Source: Chromohalobacter canadensis (GTDB lineage Bacteria > Pseudomonadota > Gammaproteobacteria > Pseudomonadales > Halomonadaceae). Taken from it: DNA of 64,000 nucleotides. Below, piece by piece: positions 60,782-64,000 of the stretch. The notes beneath the pieces are model-generated. The model was not told where the DNA came from. It worked only from the letters and a program-made list of their open reading frames with translations, and made no database searches. The DNA is taken from NCBI RefSeq assembly GCF_029544075.1, contig NZ_JAJQJH010000009.1, forward strand, positions 62,001 to 126,000, in the 5' to 3' direction. The position numbers were made by a program, and so were the translations under genes. The number at the start of each line of letters is the position of its first letter. The first letter of the stretch is position 1.

Positions 60782-62239
60782 CTAGAGCACCGGGGGGACG
60801 GTGTTGAAAGGCGTTCCCTGGAACATCGGATCGTCGCGTTCGCCGAGCTGGTGGAATTGGCGTTGACTGCGATCCACGTAGTTGAGAATTTCGTAATAAC
60901 GACGAATATTGCGAACGTAAATCACCGGCTCGCCGCCGCGTGCGTAGCCGTGATGGACCTTGCTATACCATTTCTGCTTCTGCAGCAGGGGCAATGCCTT
61001 GCGTACGTCGATCCAGTTGTAAGGGTCGCCGCCCTGCATTTCGGCGATCTTCTGAGCATCGTAGAGGTGCCCCAGGCCGACGTTATAGGCGGCAAGCGCC
61101 ATCCAGGTGCGGTCTGGCTCGGTAATCTCTTCCTGCAGACGACCCTTCACATGGCCGAGGTAGATGGCGCCACCCTCGATGCTCTGTTCGGGGTCGAGTC
61201 GGTTGCTCACCCCGACCTCGGCGGCGGTGGCGTTGGTCAGCATCATCAGGCCGCGCACGCCGGTCGGTGAGGTCGCACGCGGCTTCCAGTGCGATTCTTG
61301 GTAGCCCAGTGCCGCCAATAGTTTCCAGTCGAAGCCGGAATCGCGTGCCGCTTGCTTGAAAGCGTCTTCATAGCGCGGCAAGCGATTTTGGGCATGACGG
61401 ATGAAAAGGCTCGCTCCCACGTATTCGAGGTAATTGTCGTGACCGAAGTAGCGTGCGATCAGATCCGCCAGGTCGCCGTGCTCTCGAAGACGCGCGATAA
61501 ACTGATTGGCGGCTTGCAGGAGGGCCACGCCGCTATTTTTGGGGAGCGCCCACACCAGGCTTTGCGGGTCGCCAAGAGGAAAGCCACTCTCAACGTCGGG
61601 AAAGAACAACCGATTGAGCTTGAATTGATGAGCATAGACGACGGCGGCATCAAGCTCGCCGTTCTCGACCATTTCGATGAGGTCGGTGACTTCCAGTTCG
61701 TCGGTTTCTTGCCAAGTCAACTCGGGGAGGGATGCCTGGAGGTCGCGTAAGGCATGACCGGTTCCCGAGCCGCGCAGCGCGGCGATGTCCAGTCCCAGGA
61801 GGTCTTCTGGTGCCTTGGGCGGCGTGATGCCATGGTGATAGATGACCATGGGCTGCATCGACATGATCGGGCGGGTGTAATTCACTCCAGGCTCGGCAGG
61901 GTCGAGCGCCAGGGTGGCGGCGCCGACGTCGGCACGGCCATCGCGCACGGCGCTGAGCACCTCGCCGATGCTGCCCTGGCTATCGATCGACAGGCTGACG
62001 TTTAGCTCCTCGGCGAATTGCCGTACCAGCTCGTATTCGAACCCCGTCGGGCCGTGGCGACCTTCGTAATAGGTCGATGGCGTATTGCGGGTAAACACCT
62101 GGATAAAGTCACGCGAGAAAACCTCCGACAACGCAGCGTCCCGAATTGGGAGCGTGCGGCCGTCAGGAATCAGCAGCGCCAGTAGGGCGACGAGTGCGGT
62201 CGCAGCTGGACGCATATAGCGTAAGAGAGCATCAAGCAT
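60782..62239 (-). CDS. mltF: Membrane-bound lytic murein transglycosylase F
   Basis: The 485-residue protein has an N-terminal hydrophobic segment ([13 protein letters not shown]), then a solute-binding-like domain (about 45-275: [42 protein letters not shown]). A C-terminal SLT domain follows (about 300-450) with the catalytic Glu in [25 protein letters not shown] and [13 protein letters not shown]. It cleaves peptidoglycan to anhydro-muropeptides at the outer face of the envelope; the N-terminal domain regulates it. It is divergent from purL, as in Escherichia coli. The start at 62239 fits the signal sequence. Confidence 0.95.
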   Translation of the reverse strand: MLDALLRYMRPAATALVALLALLIPDGRTLPIRDAALSEVFSRDFIQVFTRNTPSTYYEGRHGPTGFEYELVRQFAEELNVSLSIDSQGSIGEVLSAVRDGRADVGAATLALDPAEPGVNYTRPIMSMQPMVIYHHGITPPKAPEDLLGLDIAALRGSGTGHALRDLQASLPELTWQETDELEVTDLIEMVENGELDAAVVYAHQFKLNRLFFPDVESGFPLGDPQSLVWALPKNSGVALLQAANQFIARLREHGDLADLIARYFGHDNYLEYVGASLFIRHAQNRLPRYEDAFKQAARDSGFDWKLLAALGYQESHWKPRATSPTGVRGLMMLTNATAAEVGVSNRLDPEQSIEGGAIYLGHVKGRLQEEITEPDRTWMALAAYNVGLGHLYDAQKIAEMQGGDPYNWIDVRKALPLLQKQKWYSKVHHGYARGGEPVIYVRNIRRYYEILNYVDRSQRQFHQLGERDDPMFQGTPFNTVPPVL

Positions 62240-62430
62240 GCCAGTTCTAGTCAGCGATGAGAGGGGCCACCTTAGCGGGCGTTGTGCCTTGTGTCACCTG
62301 GCGGCGATTCCACGCAATGGATGGGGGCGTGAAGGCGTCTTCGCCCGTGAGCGGCTTTTCCATTATCATGGGGGCTCATTGGCCGCCGCCCGCGGCATCG
62401 TCTACCTGTTGTCCCAGAGGCCTATTCGAC

Positions 62431-64000
62431 ATGCTCGAACTGCGAGGAGCGCCCGCCCTTTCCGCTTTCCGCCATGCCAAGCTGTTAGCCGCGTTGCGTG
62501 ATGCCGTGCCCGAGGTCGAGGCGTTGCACGCCGATTATGTTCACTTCGTCGACCACCAGGAGGATCTCGACGACACGGCGCGCGAGGTGCTGGCGCAACT
62601 GCTGACCTACGGTCCCGTGCGCGATGGCGCCGACGCCGAGTCCGAAGGCCAGCTGTTTCTGGTCGTGCCGCGTCTGGGCACGTTGTCGCCGTGGTCCTCC
62701 AAGGCCACCGATATCGCCCACAATTGCGGCCTGCATCAGGTGCGGCGCATCGAGCGCGGCATTGCCTACCGCGTGACGCTGGGGGGCAAGCTCGGCGAGG
62801 CGACGTTCGCGGCGCTCGTCGCGGTGCTTCACGACCCCATGACCGAAACGGTGCTGGCCGATGCCAGCGATGCCGCCAAGCTGTTCGAGCAGCACGAGCC
62901 GGCGCCGCTGGGGCGGGTCGACGTGCTCGGCGGTGGGCGTGCCGCGCTGGCCGAGGCCAATGATGCTCTGGGGCTGGCGCTGGCCGACGACGAGATCGAC
63001 TATCTACTCGAGGCCTTCCAAGGGCTCGATCGCAATCCCACCGATGTCGAACTGATGATGTTCGCGCAGGCCAATTCCGAGCACTGCCGGCATAAGATCT
63101 TCAATGCCGGTTGGTATGTCGACGGCGAGGAGCAGCCGCATTCGCTGTTCAAGATGATCAAGAACACCTATGCGTGTTCCAGCGACGGGATCCTTTCCGC
63201 CTATAGCGATAACGCCGCCGTGATTCGTGGCACCGAAGCTGGACGCTTCTTCGCCGCGCCTTGGCTGCCGGGCCGCGAGCAGGAAACGCGTTACGCGGCG
63301 ACGCAGGAGCCAATCCATATCTTGATGAAGGTGGAAACCCACAACCACCCGACGGCTATAGCACCGCACCCCGGTGCAGCGACCGGCGCCGGCGGCGAGA
63401 TTCGTGACGAAGGCGCCACGGGCGTTGGCGGCAAGCCCAAGGCCGGGCTGACCGGGTTTGCGGTCTCCAACCTGCGTATTCCCGAGTTCGTGCAGCCCTG
63501 GGAAGCCTTCGATTACGGCAAGCCCGCGCGCATTCAGTCGGCGCTGGACATCATGCTGAAAGCTCCCATCGGTGGTGCGTCGTTCAACAACGAGTTCGGG
63601 CGCCCCAACCTGACCGGCTTCTTCCGCACCTTTGAGCAGGACGCAGAGGGTGCCGGCGGCATTGAGCGGCGCGGTTACCATAAGCCGGTGATGCTGGCCG
63701 GCGGCTACGGCAATATTCGCGAGGGCCATGTCGCCAAGGGCGAGATCCCGGTCGGCGCCAAGCTGATCGTGATGGGGGGGCCGGCGATGCTGATCGGCCT
63801 TGGCGGTGGCGCGGCCTCGAGCATGGCCTCGGGTGCCTCTAGTGAGGATCTCGACTTCGCCTCCGTGCAGCGTGACAACCCGGAAATGGAACGCCGCGCC
63901 CAGGAAGTCATCGACCGCTGCTGGGCGCTAGGCGATGACAACCCCCTCTGTTTCATTCACGACGTGGGCGCCGGCGGGCTTTCCAACGCCTTGCCGGAAC
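62431..64000 (+). CDS. purL: Phosphoribosylformylglycinamidine synthase, N-terminal part (cut by window edge)
   Basis: The frame opens at ATG 62431 and is still open at the window end (523 codons). It matches the large single-chain gammaproteobacterial PurL (about 1,300 residues): [19 protein letters not shown] at the start, [25 protein letters not shown], then the linker and FGAM synthase domain with [41 protein letters not shown] and [10 protein letters not shown]. It makes FGAM from FGAR, glutamine and ATP in purine synthesis. The glutaminase domain lies beyond the window. AGAGG precedes the ATG; no PurR site is evident in the 190-base divergent gap. Confidence 0.95.
   Translation, partial: MLELRGAPALSAFRHAKLLAALRDAVPEVEALHADYVHFVDHQEDLDDTAREVLAQLLTYGPVRDGADAESEGQLFLVVPRLGTLSPWSSKATDIAHNCGLHQVRRIERGIAYRVTLGGKLGEATFAALVAVLHDPMTETVLADASDAAKLFEQHEPAPLGRVDVLGGGRAALAEANDALGLALADDEIDYLLEAFQGLDRNPTDVELMMFAQANSEHCRHKIFNAGWYVDGEEQPHSLFKMIKNTYACSSDGILSAYSDNAAVIRGTEAGRFFAAPWLPGREQETRYAATQEPIHILMKVETHNHPTAIAPHPGAATGAGGEIRDEGATGVGGKPKAGLTGFAVSNLRIPEFVQPWEAFDYGKPARIQSALDIMLKAPIGGASFNNEFGRPNLTGFFRTFEQDAEGAGGIERRGYHKPVMLAGGYGNIREGHVAKGEIPVGAKLIVMGGPAMLIGLGGGAASSMASGASSEDLDFASVQRDNPEMERRAQEVIDRCWALGDDNPLCFIHDVGAGGLSNALPE

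Overview
The window is GC-rich and gene-dense. Its gene order and content fit a halophilic gammaproteobacterium, most likely a member of the Halomonadaceae (Halomonas/Chromohalobacter type). This is inferred from the tadA-mltF-purL neighbourhood known from enteric bacteria, YejK, a YeeN-type YebC protein, the deoCABD order, a BCCT carrier and a TctCBA transporter. No species can be proven from the sequence alone. I recognise no rRNA, tRNA, CRISPR array or complete insertion sequence.

Layout. 1-4.4 kb: the end of an SDR gene, an AGE-family sugar isomerase, then a lower-GC two-gene cassette on the minus strand (an HNH-motif protein with a hydrophobic region, plus a coiled-coil protein with a C-terminal membrane anchor). 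4.6-11.8 kb: YghU, a NagD-like phosphatase, a dicarboxylate/amino-acid symporter, a HemY-type protoporphyrinogen oxidase, an NADP oxidoreductase and an exported mutarotase. 11.8-14.3 kb: an AT-richer block with a GAF-GGDEF-EAL protein and a small HTH regulator preceded by palindromes. 14.7-29.9 kb: catalase, a methyltransferase, an aldo/keto reductase, a lipoprotein, YejK, a YadGH-type ABC exporter, a YebC-family protein, a LemA-TPM-TPM cluster, a P-type ATPase and an oxidoreductase. 29.9-37.7 kb: a minus-strand run of ggt, two short CHR transporters, tctCBA and an amino-acid-type binding protein, with a divergent GntR regulator. 37.7-46 kb: RhlE, a BCCT/hydrolase/LysR module, a DUF3820 protein and a paired DMT transporter with a divergent LysR. 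46-52.5 kb: a deoxyribonucleoside operon deoC-deoA-deoB-deoD-cdd with a divergent deoR; deoB carries a one-base frameshift. 52.5-64 kb: an MHYT-PAS-GGDEF-EAL protein, an AraC regulator divergent from an alcohol dehydrogenase, a large lipoprotein, tesB, tadA, mltF and the start of purL.

How the genes work together. The deo operon should convert deoxyribonucleosides to acetaldehyde and glyceraldehyde-3-phosphate, and two DeoR-type operator sequences lie between deoC and deoR. The AraC regulator at 55-56 kb and the aldo/keto reductase 38 kb away share a 14-base motif, identical in both promoters and repeated at a 21-base interval. This suggests a YqhC-like aldehyde-response regulon. The most novel candidate is the lower-GC HNH/coiled-coil pair at 1.6-4.4 kb, which looks like a mobile, possibly defensive, two-protein system of unknown function. 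Two sites, in deoB and in a small gene near 17.1 kb, read as genes that have lost single bases; these are either real decay or assembly errors.
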